From NCBI RefSeq assembly GCF_900102895.1, contig NZ_FNGD01000019.1, forward strand, positions 1 to 63,131: a DNA stretch of 63,131 nucleotides, in the 5' to 3' direction. Both the position numbers and the translations under genes were made by a program. Shown here piece by piece: positions 25,031 to 33,774 of this stretch (position 1 is its first letter; the number at the start of each line of letters is the position of its first letter). The notes below the pieces were generated by a model. That model was not told where the DNA came from. It saw nothing but the letters and a program-made list of their open reading frames with translations, and did no database searches. The DNA comes from Arthrobacter sp. ov407 (GTDB taxonomy: Bacteria; Actinomycetota; Actinomycetes; Actinomycetales; Micrococcaceae).

Positions 25031-26407
25031 ATGGAACCACTACTGAAAGTTTTGCGGCATTGGGGCGCCCCCGCGGCGGCCGTTCTCTTCTTCTTCCTAT
25101 GGTGGGCGGCCGAGGCCGGCAGGATGGGGCCCGGCCCCGGCCCTGGTCTAGATAATTGGTCAGGGAGCTGGCCGCTGGCCCTGATGACACTGGCGATTGC
25201 CACGGCCGCCTGGAAGCCCTATGTGTCGCTCGGATTCACGGCAGGGCTGCTCGCGGGCCAGCTCGGGCACGCCATTCCCGCGATGTATGACAACGACTGG
25301 GCCATCTACCTCGGGGCGTTTGTGGCACTGGCCTTCATCCAGTGGACTGCCGGGCGAAGGACACGCTTCATCGCGGCCGGCGCCAATATGGTGTTCGCCG
25401 GCGCCATGACATTCCTGATGCTGTCTTGGCGCTACAGCGACGGCGTGGGTTGGTTTCCGCCGACGTATATGGGCGACCGGTGGAAGCTCCAGGATTATGG
25501 CTGGCAACTGTTTGCCCTTCTCCTGCTGATCGCGGCAGCCTGTGCCGCAGTCGGGCTGGCACTGGCCCTCTACCAGGAGCGCGGCAGCCTCTTCCGGGCC
25601 CGGACCCTGGCCCAGACCAGCCTCCGGCAAGCCGAGGTGGACCTGATCGTGGAGCAGGAGCGGACGCGGATCGGCCGGGACCTGCACGATGTCCTGGCCC
25701 ATTCCCTCGCAGTGATCGCGGCGCAGGCGGACGGCACCCGCTACCTGAGCAAGGACCAGCCGAGGGCCGTGTTGAACGCCCTGGAAAACATCGCGACGTC
25801 GGCCCGGAGCGCCCTGGTGGACGCGCAGCGCGTCATCGAGGGAGTGCACGACGACGGCATGGTTGCGCCCCAGCCCCGGCTCAGCGACGTCGGGCCGCTG
25901 GTCGCGCGCATGCAGGACAGTCTCGCCATCGAACAGAGCGAGTCCGGTGCGGCCGCCGGGCTCTCCGCCGGTCAGCAGCTCGCGGTCTTCCGGATCATCC
26001 AGGAATGCCTCACCAACGCCCTGAAACACGGTGGCCGGGGCACCGCAGTGCGGTTGCACCTGGACTGGAGCGGCCCCGGGCTGACCCTGCATGTGGCGTC
26101 CGGGATTCCGACCGCGGCGGACAGTCCGGACTCCGCCGCTGAAACGCGGGTGGGCCGCGGCCTCGCTGGGATGCGGGAACGCGCCCATCTCGCAGGGGGC
26201 TGGATGACAGCCGGTCCCGACGGCGAACAGTACCGGGTGACCGTCTTTATCCCCTACGGCACCATGATTGACGGCAGGATGATTGGCGATGCCGCCGCCG
26301 ATGCCGCTTCCGGCGCCGTCACTGGCGCGAAGCCAGATCTGGTTCCCGCGGGACATCCTGCAGCACGCCCGGACGTGTCGCTGGAGGAAGCCGGCCACCG
26401 TGGCTGA
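25031..26407 (+). CDS. Two-component sensor histidine kinase (NarL/DesK type)
   Basis: A 458-residue membrane kinase. About five hydrophobic segments (residues 15-185) form the sensor, followed by a HisKA_3 dimerisation domain with the phospho-accepting His in RDLHDVLAHSL. A HATPase domain follows, with N box QECLTNALKHG and G box VGRGLAGMRERAH. A run of Gly-Pro repeats lies in the first extracellular loop. The stop overlaps the response-regulator gene by eight bases, so the two form one operon. The signal is unknown; the neighbouring LssY-type gene is divergent and could be a target. Confidence 0.92.
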   Translation: MEPLLKVLRHWGAPAAAVLFFFLWWAAEAGRMGPGPGPGLDNWSGSWPLALMTLAIATAAWKPYVSLGFTAGLLAGQLGHAIPAMYDNDWAIYLGAFVALAFIQWTAGRRTRFIAAGANMVFAGAMTFLMLSWRYSDGVGWFPPTYMGDRWKLQDYGWQLFALLLLIAAACAAVGLALALYQERGSLFRARTLAQTSLRQAEVDLIVEQERTRIGRDLHDVLAHSLAVIAAQADGTRYLSKDQPRAVLNALENIATSARSALVDAQRVIEGVHDDGMVAPQPRLSDVGPLVARMQDSLAIEQSESGAAAGLSAGQQLAVFRIIQECLTNALKHGGRGTAVRLHLDWSGPGLTLHVASGIPTAADSPDSAAETRVGRGLAGMRERAHLAGGWMTAGPDGEQYRVTVFIPYGTMIDGRMIGDAAADAASGAVTGAKPDLVPAGHPAARPDVSLEEAGHRG

Positions 26408-27080
26408 TGCCGGGGCGGCCATCACGGTGGCGATCGTCGACGACCAGGGGCTGTTTCGTGCTGGAATCCGGATGCTGGTGGAAAGCCAGCCGGACATGGC
26501 GATGTCCTGGGAAGCCGGCGACGGCGCGCAGGCGGCGGCATTCGCCGTCGAACGGTGCCCCGACGTGATGCTCATGGACCTGCGCATGCCGGTCCTGGAC
26601 GGCATCGGCGCCACACGGCGGATCGTGCAGCAGGCGGAGGCCGCGGGCACCGGGGCGCCGAAGATCATCGCCCTGACCACCTTCAACCGGGACCAGGCTG
26701 TGGTCGACGCCGTGCACGCCGGGGCCAGCGGCTACCTGCTCAAGAGCGCCGAACCGGAGTTCCTGCTCGCCGCGATCCGGACCGTGTACTCGGGGTACTC
26801 CGTGATCGCGCCGGGATCAGTCCAGGACCTGTTCCAGCATGCCGCCCGGACCGTGCCGGCCGGGGGACCGGACCTGTCCGTGCTGGAAGTGCTCTCGGCC
26901 CGGGAACGGGACGTCTTCCTGCTCGCGGCCAAGGGGCTGGCCAACGGTGAGATAGCCGGAAGCCTCTTCGTTTCCGAGGCGACCGTCAAGACACACCTCA
27001 GGAGTGTGCTGGGCAAGCTGGGGCTCGGGACCCGGCTTCAGCTGGTGGCCTTCGCCTATGAGCGCCGGCTCCTAGGCTGA
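26400..27080 (+). CDS. LuxR/NarL-type response regulator
   Basis: About 226 residues from GTG 26400, which overlaps the kinase stop and has GGAGGAAG upstream; the longer ORF is read-through of the kinase region. The receiver domain has the acidic pair DDQ near residues 14-15, phospho-acceptor Asp60 in LMDLRMP and Lys in GYLLKS. The C-terminal LuxR helix-turn-helix reads LANGEIAGSLFVSEATVKTH. It should be phosphorylated by the preceding kinase and bind DNA to regulate transcription. Confidence 0.93.
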   Translation: MADAGAAITVAIVDDQGLFRAGIRMLVESQPDMAMSWEAGDGAQAAAFAVERCPDVMLMDLRMPVLDGIGATRRIVQQAEAAGTGAPKIIALTTFNRDQAVVDAVHAGASGYLLKSAEPEFLLAAIRTVYSGYSVIAPGSVQDLFQHAARTVPAGGPDLSVLEVLSARERDVFLLAAKGLANGEIAGSLFVSEATVKTHLRSVLGKLGLGTRLQLVAFAYERRLLG

Positions 27081-27123
27081 GACCGCCGGCTGAGACCCGC
27101 CAGCTGAGACCCAGCTGAAACCC
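27075..27123 (+). repeat. Four short tandem repeats at the response-regulator stop
   Basis: GGCTGAGACCGCC, GGCTGAGACCCGCC, AGCTGAGACCC and AGCTGAAACCC follow one another. The first contains the TGA stop codon of the response regulator. In the intergenic space between convergent genes. Probably slippage expansion; each unit supplies another TGA in one frame. Confidence 0.6.
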
Positions 27124-27158
27124 TCCGCTCCGCGGCCAGCGGCCTCATGCCCGATCCG

Positions 27159-28604
27159 TCAGAAGCTCGTCGTCTGCGTCAGGTAGCCGTAGAAGTGCGA
27201 CGCGATCGGGTGGACAGGATCGCCGACGAAGCCGTAGTCGTGGTGCCGCTTCGTGTACGACTTCGTCAGGTGCAGGTACTGCTCCATGACGTCCTCGGCT
27301 GAACCCGTGCAGGCGTTCTGGCTGATGCACAGGGCCACGGACCCTGCCACGGCCGGGCTGGCGAAGCTGGTGCCGTTGTTTACGTTGTAGCCGCCGGGCC
27401 AGGTGGAGAGCATGCACATTCCGGGCCCGGAGACCGTGTGGGCCTCGTCCGCGCTTGTGGTGGCGAAGTTGGAGAAGAATGCCGGCTGGTCATCCTTTTG
27501 CCCGTACTTCGAAAAGTCGTCGGGGCCGCAGGTCGCGGCTGCTTCGCCGCCGGCCTTTCCATCGAAGTCGCCCATGGCGGTGGCGGTCAGCACCTGGTCG
27601 TAGGTGGCCGGCACTGTGTTGGCGAAGTCCTGACCCTCGTTGCCGGCCGCGACGGCGTACGTGACGCCGGCCTTGACAGAACGGCAGATGGCGTAGTGCA
27701 TCGGGTCCGTGCCCTTGCCGCAGTTGGGCGTGTCCGCGGCGCCGCCGGCGATGCTGATGTTGGCGACGGCGATGTCGTTGTCCTCGTTGTCGTCGTTCCG
27801 CGTCGAGGTCACCCAGTCAATGGCGCAGATCAGGCTCTGTTCGGAGATCAGGCCGTTGTCGTCAACCACCCGGACGGACCACAGCGGGGTACCCGGGGCG
27901 GTCCCGATGACGCCTAGGCGGTTGTTCCGGGCGCCGATCACTCCAGCGACAAATGTCCCGTGCCCCAAAACGTCAACGGGAGTGACGTCAACGGGCGAGC
28001 CGGACTGGCAGTCAACCCCGCCCTTGACGTTCAGGTCCGGGTGGGTCGCATCGATGCCGCTGTCGATCACGGCGACGTTGACATTGATCCGGTCCGGCCC
28101 CCTGTCGAGGGCCTTTCGGACGTCTGAGTCGGTTCCAGCGATCCGCTTGCGCCAAAACGGTGTTTCCTGGGTGGCCGCGGTCCCAAGGTCCCGCGGTTGC
28201 TGGAATGTTCGGCTCGGAGTGACGAAGTCGACTTTAGGGTCGGCCTGGAGGCGTTGCACCTGGGAAGCGGTCAGGGAGGCTGAGTAGCCGTTCACGGCGT
28301 TGCGGTAGACCTTCGCAGCCGTGAATCCGTAGGCGCTTTGCTGGGCAGCTGCCGCGGCGCCGGCGTCCACGACACCGTCCTTGAGCACCACAATGTAGCT
28401 TTGCGCCGACGCGGCTGCTGACGAGGGGGCAGCCGCCACCAGACCGAAGCCGGCGACCAGCGCAACGACCGTGAGCGAGGCCAGTGCGCGCCGGAACCGA
28501 AGTCGGTCCGGTCTGGGAAGGGCGCTGCGCCGGTGTCTGCGCGGGACCCGCGCCACCGATGTTAGCTGCGGGTCTGATGCCTTGCGGCTGGCTTGGCTGA
28601 ACAT
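27159..28604 (-). CDS. Secreted S8 subtilisin-like serine protease
   Basis: A 481-residue preproprotease. A long charged N-region with RFRRALASL (Tat-like twin arginine) leads into a hydrophobic signal core ending in an Ala-rich cleavage site near residue 67. An inhibitor I9-like propeptide (SYIVVLKDGV...) follows to about residue 135. The catalytic triad is Asp181 (VIDSGID), His215 (GHGTFVAG) and Ser413 (GTSFASP), with oxyanion Asn322 (AAGNEG). Several cysteines suggest disulfides. It would degrade extracellular protein. GGGAGGCC precedes the start. Confidence 0.95.
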   Translation of the reverse strand: MFSQASRKASDPQLTSVARVPRRHRRSALPRPDRLRFRRALASLTVVALVAGFGLVAAAPSSAAASAQSYIVVLKDGVVDAGAAAAAQQSAYGFTAAKVYRNAVNGYSASLTASQVQRLQADPKVDFVTPSRTFQQPRDLGTAATQETPFWRKRIAGTDSDVRKALDRGPDRINVNVAVIDSGIDATHPDLNVKGGVDCQSGSPVDVTPVDVLGHGTFVAGVIGARNNRLGVIGTAPGTPLWSVRVVDDNGLISEQSLICAIDWVTSTRNDDNEDNDIAVANISIAGGAADTPNCGKGTDPMHYAICRSVKAGVTYAVAAGNEGQDFANTVPATYDQVLTATAMGDFDGKAGGEAAATCGPDDFSKYGQKDDQPAFFSNFATTSADEAHTVSGPGMCMLSTWPGGYNVNNGTSFASPAVAGSVALCISQNACTGSAEDVMEQYLHLTKSYTKRHHDYGFVGDPVHPIASHFYGYLTQTTSF

Positions 28605-28615
28605 CGTGGCCTCCC

Positions 28616-28634
28616 ATTAAGCGAGTTCGCTAAT
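28616..28634 (-). promoter_or_regulatory. Imperfect palindrome directly upstream of the protease gene
   Basis: On the plus strand ATTAAGCGA-GT-TCGCTAAT, an inverted repeat broken by one inserted base. It lies 12 bp upstream of the start codon, beside the ribosome site, and could be an operator. No cognate regulator is adjacent. Confidence 0.35.
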
Positions 28635-28724
28635 TCGAGTGCCCCCCGCCCATATCTTAAGCCTCCGGCCGCGTCTTACACCCGGGTCCTTTGGAAAAAC
28701 TTGTGCAGCCGCTCGACCGCTGCC

Positions 28725-30083
28725 TCAGACCAGACTGTCCACCTTTGCGGCTGCGGGTACGTTCTCCGGCGCCCGGGCGGCCGCGTGGGCTGCCGTCGCG
28801 GCGTGCACCGCGTGCGCCCCGCGGACGTGGTGACCGAACGGGCTGAACCGGCTGAACCCGAGTTCGGCAAAGGCATAGGCGGTCTCGGCGTGCTCGGACC
28901 GGTCCACTCCGGCGAGCTCGTCCTCGCGGCTGACCCGGAACCCGATCGTCTTGTGGATTGCGAGTCCGATCACCGTCGTTCCGAGGCCGGACACCGCCAC
29001 CGTGATGAGGACGGCCACGGTCTGCGCGATGAGCTGGTGGAGCCCGCCGCCGTAGAACAGCCCGCCGCCTGCACCTTCCACCGGGAGGGCAATGAAACCC
29101 AAGGCGAGCGTGCCGATGAGGCCACCGCCCAGGTGGACGCCGACGACGTCGAGCGAGTCATCGAAGCCAAACTTGAACTTCAGGTCCACGAACACCACAC
29201 AGGCCGCACCGGCCACGAAGCCCAGGCACAGCGCGGCCAGGGGGCTGATGTTGGCGCATGACGGAGTGATCGCCACCAGGCCGGCAACGGCGCCGGACGC
29301 GGCGCCCAGGGAGGTGGGATGGCCGTGGCGGACCTTCTCCGCGACCAGCCAGCTGATCATGGCAGCGGCGGGGGCTGCCAGGGTGTTCACCCAGATCAGG
29401 CCGGCCTGCTCCACGGTGGTGGCCGCGCCGGCGTTGAAACCGAACCAGCCGAACCACAGGATGCCCGCGCCGAGCATGATGAAGGGAATGTTGTGGGGGC
29501 GGTGGCCGGGGTCCTTGCCGAAGCCATGCCGGTTGCCCAGGATCAGGACCAAAACCAGGGCCGCGGTTCCGGACGCGATTTCCACCACGGTGCCGCCGGC
29601 GAAGTCGATGACCTGGCCGAAGACGGCACTCACGGCACCGCCGGCACTCATGAGGCCACCGCCCCAGACCATGAAGGCCAAGGGGCAGTACACGAGGGTG
29701 ATCCAGATGGGAACGAACAGGGCCCACGAGGTGAATTTCGCGCGGTCCGCGATGGCGCCGCTGATAAGGGCCACGGTGAGGATGGCAAAAGTGGCGCTGT
29801 ACCCGGCCTTGATCAAGTCGGGCGAACCGATGAGGCCGCTCAGGCCGAAGCTGGCGAACGGGTTGCCGAACACGCCGAGGACGCCCTGCCCGGTGCTCAT
29901 CGAGTAGCCCCATAGGACCCACACCACGCCGACAATCCCGACGGAGACGAAACTCATCATCATCATGTTGAGCGAGGCCTTGGCCCGGGTCATGCCGCCG
30001 TAAAAGAGGCCCAGTGCAGGGGTCATCAGCAGAACGAGCGCCGCCGAAACAATCATCCAGACGCTTCCAGCAGTGAGTTCCAC
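28725..30083 (-). CDS. amt: Ammonium transporter
   Basis: About 452 residues with 11 membrane helices of the Amt/Mep/Rh family, importing ammonium. GTG 30083 (VELTAGSVWMIVSAALVLLM) with GAAGGG upstream is chosen because the family begins close to the first helix; the ORF extends 53 codons upstream through the promoter. Conserved family stretches GLFYGGMTRAKASLNMMM, GFNAGAA and DDSLDVVGVHLGGG are present. The cytoplasmic tail is Ala/His-rich. No glnK/glnD genes follow. GlnR-like boxes lie upstream. Confidence 0.94.
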   Translation of the reverse strand: MELTAGSVWMIVSAALVLLMTPALGLFYGGMTRAKASLNMMMMSFVSVGIVGVVWVLWGYSMSTGQGVLGVFGNPFASFGLSGLIGSPDLIKAGYSATFAILTVALISGAIADRAKFTSWALFVPIWITLVYCPLAFMVWGGGLMSAGGAVSAVFGQVIDFAGGTVVEIASGTAALVLVLILGNRHGFGKDPGHRPHNIPFIMLGAGILWFGWFGFNAGAATTVEQAGLIWVNTLAAPAAAMISWLVAEKVRHGHPTSLGAASGAVAGLVAITPSCANISPLAALCLGFVAGAACVVFVDLKFKFGFDDSLDVVGVHLGGGLIGTLALGFIALPVEGAGGGLFYGGGLHQLIAQTVAVLITVAVSGLGTTVIGLAIHKTIGFRVSREDELAGVDRSEHAETAYAFAELGFSRFSPFGHHVRGAHAVHAATAAHAAARAPENVPAAAKVDSLV

Positions 30084-30189
30084 CGGCGGGTCCCTTCTCG
30101 TCAGTCTTCCGTACCGGGACGCGTCGCCGCCGGCCCCCCGATCCGGATTCAATCGTCGCGGAGCCATGTTTCCGGCAGTGGGGCGAAAA

Positions 30190-30258
30190 GTTGCGGGCAC
30201 GTTACGGGAATCGCGGCGGCGTGAAGTTCGCGTGACCGGCATGTTTCAGGAATGTAAA
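30190..30258 (-). promoter_or_regulatory. Array of GlnR-like boxes upstream of amt
   Basis: Read on the minus strand: TTTAC-N6-GAAAC-N6-GTCAC-N6-TTCAC (30258 to 30221), then GTAAC-N6-GCAAC (30205 to 30190). The actinobacterial GlnR consensus is gTnAc-N6-GaAAc, repeated every 11 bp. Three half-sites of the first block and both of the second fit well. Position 107-175 bp upstream of the amt start suits nitrogen-limitation activation. GlnR itself is not in the window. Confidence 0.6.
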
Positions 30259-30265
30259 CGGGGCC

Positions 30266-31282
30266 TCATGCATCCGCCGGTTTGTCGAGCGGAATCTCGA
30301 GGCAGCGGCCGGGCGCGTTCCAGCTGCTCAGCGTGCCCAGATGGCCGCTCAGCCGCTGCATCCGGGCGGCAATATCGGGCGCCGACCCCCGGGCCAGCCG
30401 GGCCTGAAATCCGGCGATGATTGTGGGATACAGCCGAAGCGTGCGCGGTGCGCTGCCGGCAGTGTCGAGCATGAACACGAAGGACTGGTCATTGCGCTCG
30501 ACGGGGTCCACGGCATAGTCGTCAACGAAGTCCCCGGCGCTGTAGATGATGGGACGGTTCCGGTGGATCCCGACGCCGCGGAAAATGTGCGGCGAGTGGC
30601 CGAACACGAGGTCGGCTCCGGCATCGATCAGGTCCCGGGCGAGGTCCTGATGCCGGGCCGGGACGTCGTAGCCCCAGTTGCCGCCCCAATGGGCTGACAC
30701 GATGAGGAACTGGACGCGGGCCTTGGTCCTCCAGACCAGGTCCAGTAGTCCGTCCAATCGTGCCCCGCCCCGCCGGCCGCCGCCGTCATCGAGGGTGCCG
30801 TCCTCCACCGGAACGTAGTAGACCCCGGGAGCCGCGGCGCTGGCCTCCCAGTCGGGCTGGTTGTCCGTGAAGGCAATGAATCCGACGGCGACGGCGCCCA
30901 CCCGCCGCACGGCCGGCCGGCGGGCGGCGTCCAGGTCCGGGCCGGCCCCGGCATGCAGGATGCCGCGGCTGTCGAGGGCCGGCAGCATTTCCCGGAACGC
31001 ATCCTGGCCGAAATCCAGGACGTGGTTGTTGGCGAGCGAGACGACGTCGATCCCGGCGGCGAGGAGGCTGGCCACGTTCTTCGGGTCCGAGCGGAAATGG
31101 AAGACCTTGCCGGGCTCGGGCTCGCCGCCGGACGCCAGGACGCACTCGAGGTTGGCGATGCGAACGTCCGCCTGCCGCAGGAGCTCCAGCGTGTCGCCCC
31201 ACGGATAGGCAGGCCTGGCCGTTGCCAGGTGCCGGTTCACCAGGCGGCCCAGCATGACGTCTCCCAGCAGCGCAATCTGCAT
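30266..31282 (-). CDS. CapA-family metallophosphatase-like protein
   Basis: About 338 residues of the CapA/PgsA family, a calcineurin-like fold associated with poly-gamma-glutamate or surface polymer synthesis. The metal-type motifs are visible: LLGDVMLGR, NLECVLAS, SLANNHVLDFG, SAHWGGNWGY and FGHSPH. ATG 31282 (MQIALLG) puts the first motif at the terminus; a TTG two codons upstream is the alternative. No membrane anchor or signal peptide is seen, and no capB/capC genes are near. It may be a stand-alone enzyme rather than part of a capsule operon. Confidence 0.83.
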   Translation of the reverse strand: MQIALLGDVMLGRLVNRHLATARPAYPWGDTLELLRQADVRIANLECVLASGGEPEPGKVFHFRSDPKNVASLLAAGIDVVSLANNHVLDFGQDAFREMLPALDSRGILHAGAGPDLDAARRPAVRRVGAVAVGFIAFTDNQPDWEASAAAPGVYYVPVEDGTLDDGGGRRGGARLDGLLDLVWRTKARVQFLIVSAHWGGNWGYDVPARHQDLARDLIDAGADLVFGHSPHIFRGVGIHRNRPIIYSAGDFVDDYAVDPVERNDQSFVFMLDTAGSAPRTLRLYPTIIAGFQARLARGSAPDIAARMQRLSGHLGTLSSWNAPGRCLEIPLDKPADA

Positions 31283-31314
31283 GGCCAACCAGTCAGGTCA
31301 GGTCATGGCCGGGG

Positions 31315-31569
31315 CTAGCTTTGGTAGCCCTCGACCTCGCTGACCGGCCGCACCTCCGCCTCGTCGGGGTTCTCGCCGTAGTCCTTTTTGGCGCGCCGCT
31401 GGCGGAGCAGGTCCCAGCACTGATCCAGCTGTTCCTCCACCTGCTGCAGCCTGAGGATGTCCGGGGCTCCGGCCCCGGCCCCGGCCCCGGCTGCCTGCGA
31501 GCCTTCGCGGAGGCCGTGTTCTTCCTCCACGAGGGCCTTGATGCGCTCCAGGATGTCTTGGTTGTCCAC
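31315..31569 (-). CDS. DUF2630 family small protein
   Basis: About 84 residues. The family ends are clear: DNQDILERIKALVEEEHGLR at the start and EEQLDQCWDLLRQRRAKKDY, then VRPVSEVEGYQ, at the end. Start GTG 31569 has GAGGACACC upstream and gives the family length. Between the two conserved parts lies an AGAGAGAG stretch encoded by a 6-bp tandem repeat (31469-31491). Helical, probably coiled-coil. Function unknown. Confidence 0.82.
   Translation of the reverse strand: MDNQDILERIKALVEEEHGLREGSQAAGAGAGAGAPDILRLQQVEEQLDQCWDLLRQRRAKKDYGENPDEAEVRPVSEVEGYQS
31469..31491 (+). repeat. Hexanucleotide microsatellite inside the DUF2630 gene
   Basis: Nearly four copies of CCGGCC lie in frame and encode alternating Ala-Gly. 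Slippage by whole units would change the linker length without a frameshift. Confidence 0.75.
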
Positions 31570-31725
31570 GGTGTCCTCATTTCGTCCGACGGCGGCGGGT
31601 CCCCTTCTGTTCGCGGGTCCCATTCCAGCGTGTCCCTCTCCAGCCTACGGAGGGGACGGGGACGTGAACAGGGCTCTGTACTCAGTTACGGCACGCGGCA
31701 CGGCGCCGGGTCCGGAGCCTATGTC

Positions 31726-33600
31726 CTAGCCAAGGAGCTCGTCCGGGTAGCACCAGCGCCAGTCCTCGCCCGGCTCGACGCTGCGCATGACGGGGTGGCC
31801 GCTGAGCTGGAAGTGTTTGTAGGCATGGGTTCCCGGGGAGGAATCGCAACAGGCCACGTTCCCGCACTGCAGGCACATCCGCAGGTGAACCGTCGTCGTC
31901 CCTTCCCGTACGCACGCGGCACAGAAGGGGCCCGGCGGGACGGCCGGATCCGCGGCGGACTCCAAGTGCGGGCACACGCCGCGGGGCCGGGCAATTCCCT
32001 CGCCTCCGGTGCCGCCGTCCGCGTCTGGTTCTTCCAATGCGGCGTCCAGCATGGACTCTTCGACGTCGAGGCGGTCAAGGACGTTAAGCAGGACCTCGTG
32101 CGCGTACCCGCCGCCGCGCCGCAGCTCGAGGACCTTTGCACGCTCGGCGTCCAGCATCGCCAGCCGGAGTTGGGCGTAGCGCTGGCTGGGGGTGACATTT
32201 TCCGCGGACGGCCGTCCCAGCCGCTCCCATGCGGCCAGCCCGCGCTCCTGGGTTCGCCTCTTCAGCATCGCCACGACTTCCGGCGGGTCGGCGTCCGAGC
32301 GCAGTTCCTGGAGCCGCTGCACGCCCGCCGCCGTCGCCATCTGCATCAGCGACGCCTCGTTGAGCGCGTCCTCGCGCGCGTCCGGTCCCCTAAGATGCAG
32401 CCGCCGGACCAGGGCCGGGAGGGTCAGGCCCTGCAGGGTCAGCGTGCCGGCCACCACCACGAGGGCCATCAGGATCAGGACGGACCGGTGCTCCAGCCCT
32501 GCCGGCAGGACCAGGACGGCGGCAAGAGACACCACTCCGCGCATGCCGGCCCAGGAGACGATCACCGGAACTTTCCAGGACGGCGCGGGATCCTTGCGGC
32601 CGACCGCGGGAATGAGCCGCGGCAGGTACGTTGCGGGGAAGACCCAGACCGGGCGCAGGACCAGCACGGCCAGCAGGACCGCGGCGCAGCCGAGCCAGAT
32701 CCGTTCTGGCCCCAGCGAGTCATCCCGGACGCCCTCGATGATGGTCCGGACCTGCAGCCCAATGAGGAGGAACACAGAGTTCTCCAGCAGGAACTGGACC
32801 GTGTGCCAATTGCTGCGCTGGCTCAGCCGTGCGGCCCCGTTCGGCATGGACGGCGCCTTGGTTCCCATGATCAGCCCGGTGACGACGACGGCCAGGACGC
32901 CCGAAGCGTGGATCGCTTCCGCCGGGAGATAGGCCACGAGCGGAGCGATCAGGGAAATGGAGGTGTTGATGGACACATTGCGGATCCGTTTGCGGAGCGC
33001 GGTGAGCACGAAGGCCGCGGCAATGCCCACCACCAGGCCCCCGCCGGCCGCGAGGAGGAAGCCGCCGGCGATCTCCGCGGCGGAAACGGTGCCGGCGATG
33101 GCGGCGATGGCGGCGCGCAGGCAGACCAGCGCGGTGGCGTCGTTGACCAGCGATTCGCCCTCCAGGATGGTGACAATCCGGCGGGGCATGCCCACTTTTC
33201 GGGCAATGGCGGTCGCGGCGACGGCGTCCGGCGGCGCGACGACGGCGCCCAGGGCCATTGCAGCTGCCAGCGGGATCTCGGGGAACAGCCAGGCGACCAC
33301 CAGCCCGACGGCGACGGTGCCGAAGATGACGTAGCCCACCGACAGCAGGCCGATGGAGCGGCGGTTGGAACTGAAATCGAACAGCGAGGTCTGCAGCGCC
33401 GCCGCGTAGAGCAGCGGCGGCAACAGCCCGACCAGCACGAGTTCGGGGTTCAGCTCGATGGGCGGGACAAACGGGAGGAACGAACACGCCACCCCGGCCA
33501 GCACTAGCAGGAAGGGGACGGAGACGTTGATCTTGTGCCCCAGCGCGCTGCAGGCGCAGACAACGGCGACGAGGGCCAGCAGCCCGAGAGCGACTTCCAT
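31726..33600 (-). CDS. Na+/H+ antiporter with C-terminal UBP-type zinc finger
   Basis: A 624-residue protein. Residues about 1-400 are a CPA1 (NhaP/NHE-like) cation/proton antiporter with some 12 helices and typical motifs VVAPPDAVAATAIARK and LVNDATALVCLRA. A helical cytoplasmic region follows. The last 80 residues form a UBP-type zinc finger (CAACVREG, LQCGNVACC, GTHAYKHFQLSGHPVM, WRWCYPDE). It would regulate internal pH or sodium. The zinc finger, which in eukaryotes binds ubiquitin C-termini, is unexplained in bacteria and may sense a ligand or a protein terminus. Confidence 0.9.
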   Translation of the reverse strand: MEVALGLLALVAVVCACSALGHKINVSVPFLLVLAGVACSFLPFVPPIELNPELVLVGLLPPLLYAAALQTSLFDFSSNRRSIGLLSVGYVIFGTVAVGLVVAWLFPEIPLAAAMALGAVVAPPDAVAATAIARKVGMPRRIVTILEGESLVNDATALVCLRAAIAAIAGTVSAAEIAGGFLLAAGGGLVVGIAAAFVLTALRKRIRNVSINTSISLIAPLVAYLPAEAIHASGVLAVVVTGLIMGTKAPSMPNGAARLSQRSNWHTVQFLLENSVFLLIGLQVRTIIEGVRDDSLGPERIWLGCAAVLLAVLVLRPVWVFPATYLPRLIPAVGRKDPAPSWKVPVIVSWAGMRGVVSLAAVLVLPAGLEHRSVLILMALVVVAGTLTLQGLTLPALVRRLHLRGPDAREDALNEASLMQMATAAGVQRLQELRSDADPPEVVAMLKRRTQERGLAAWERLGRPSAENVTPSQRYAQLRLAMLDAERAKVLELRRGGGYAHEVLLNVLDRLDVEESMLDAALEEPDADGGTGGEGIARPRGVCPHLESAADPAVPPGPFCAACVREGTTTVHLRMCLQCGNVACCDSSPGTHAYKHFQLSGHPVMRSVEPGEDWRWCYPDELLG

Positions 33601-33652
33601 TGGCCCATTCTCTCAGCTTCACGCCCGGTTCCGGCGGGGTTTCTGGAGCGCA

Positions 33653-33670
33653 TCATCAGCTTGCTTATGA
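33653..33670 (+). promoter_or_regulatory. TCAGC-NN-GCTTA palindrome upstream of the DJ-1-like gene
   Basis: TCATCAGC-TT-GCTTATGA pairs at 7 of 8 positions. The same core with the same mismatch recurs at 35372-35389, and a related palindrome at 57943-57956. Located 105 bp before the DJ-1-like gene and 53 bp before the divergent antiporter gene. A shared regulatory site is inferred. Confidence 0.5.
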
Positions 33671-33774
33671 CTTGGCGGGTTCCTAGAGTTGAGACTGCAA
33701 GCCAGTGAGATTCCGCGCTGGAGCCGGGCACGGACGGATGCTGCCCGGCCCGCGCCCGGGTACGAGGAGGACAC

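Noticed and set aside
31321..33507. 728-codon plus-strand ORF across the antiporter
   Set aside because: The minus-strand antiporter and zinc finger motifs are unmistakable; the opposite frame has repetitive Arg/Gly/Gln composition and no domain.
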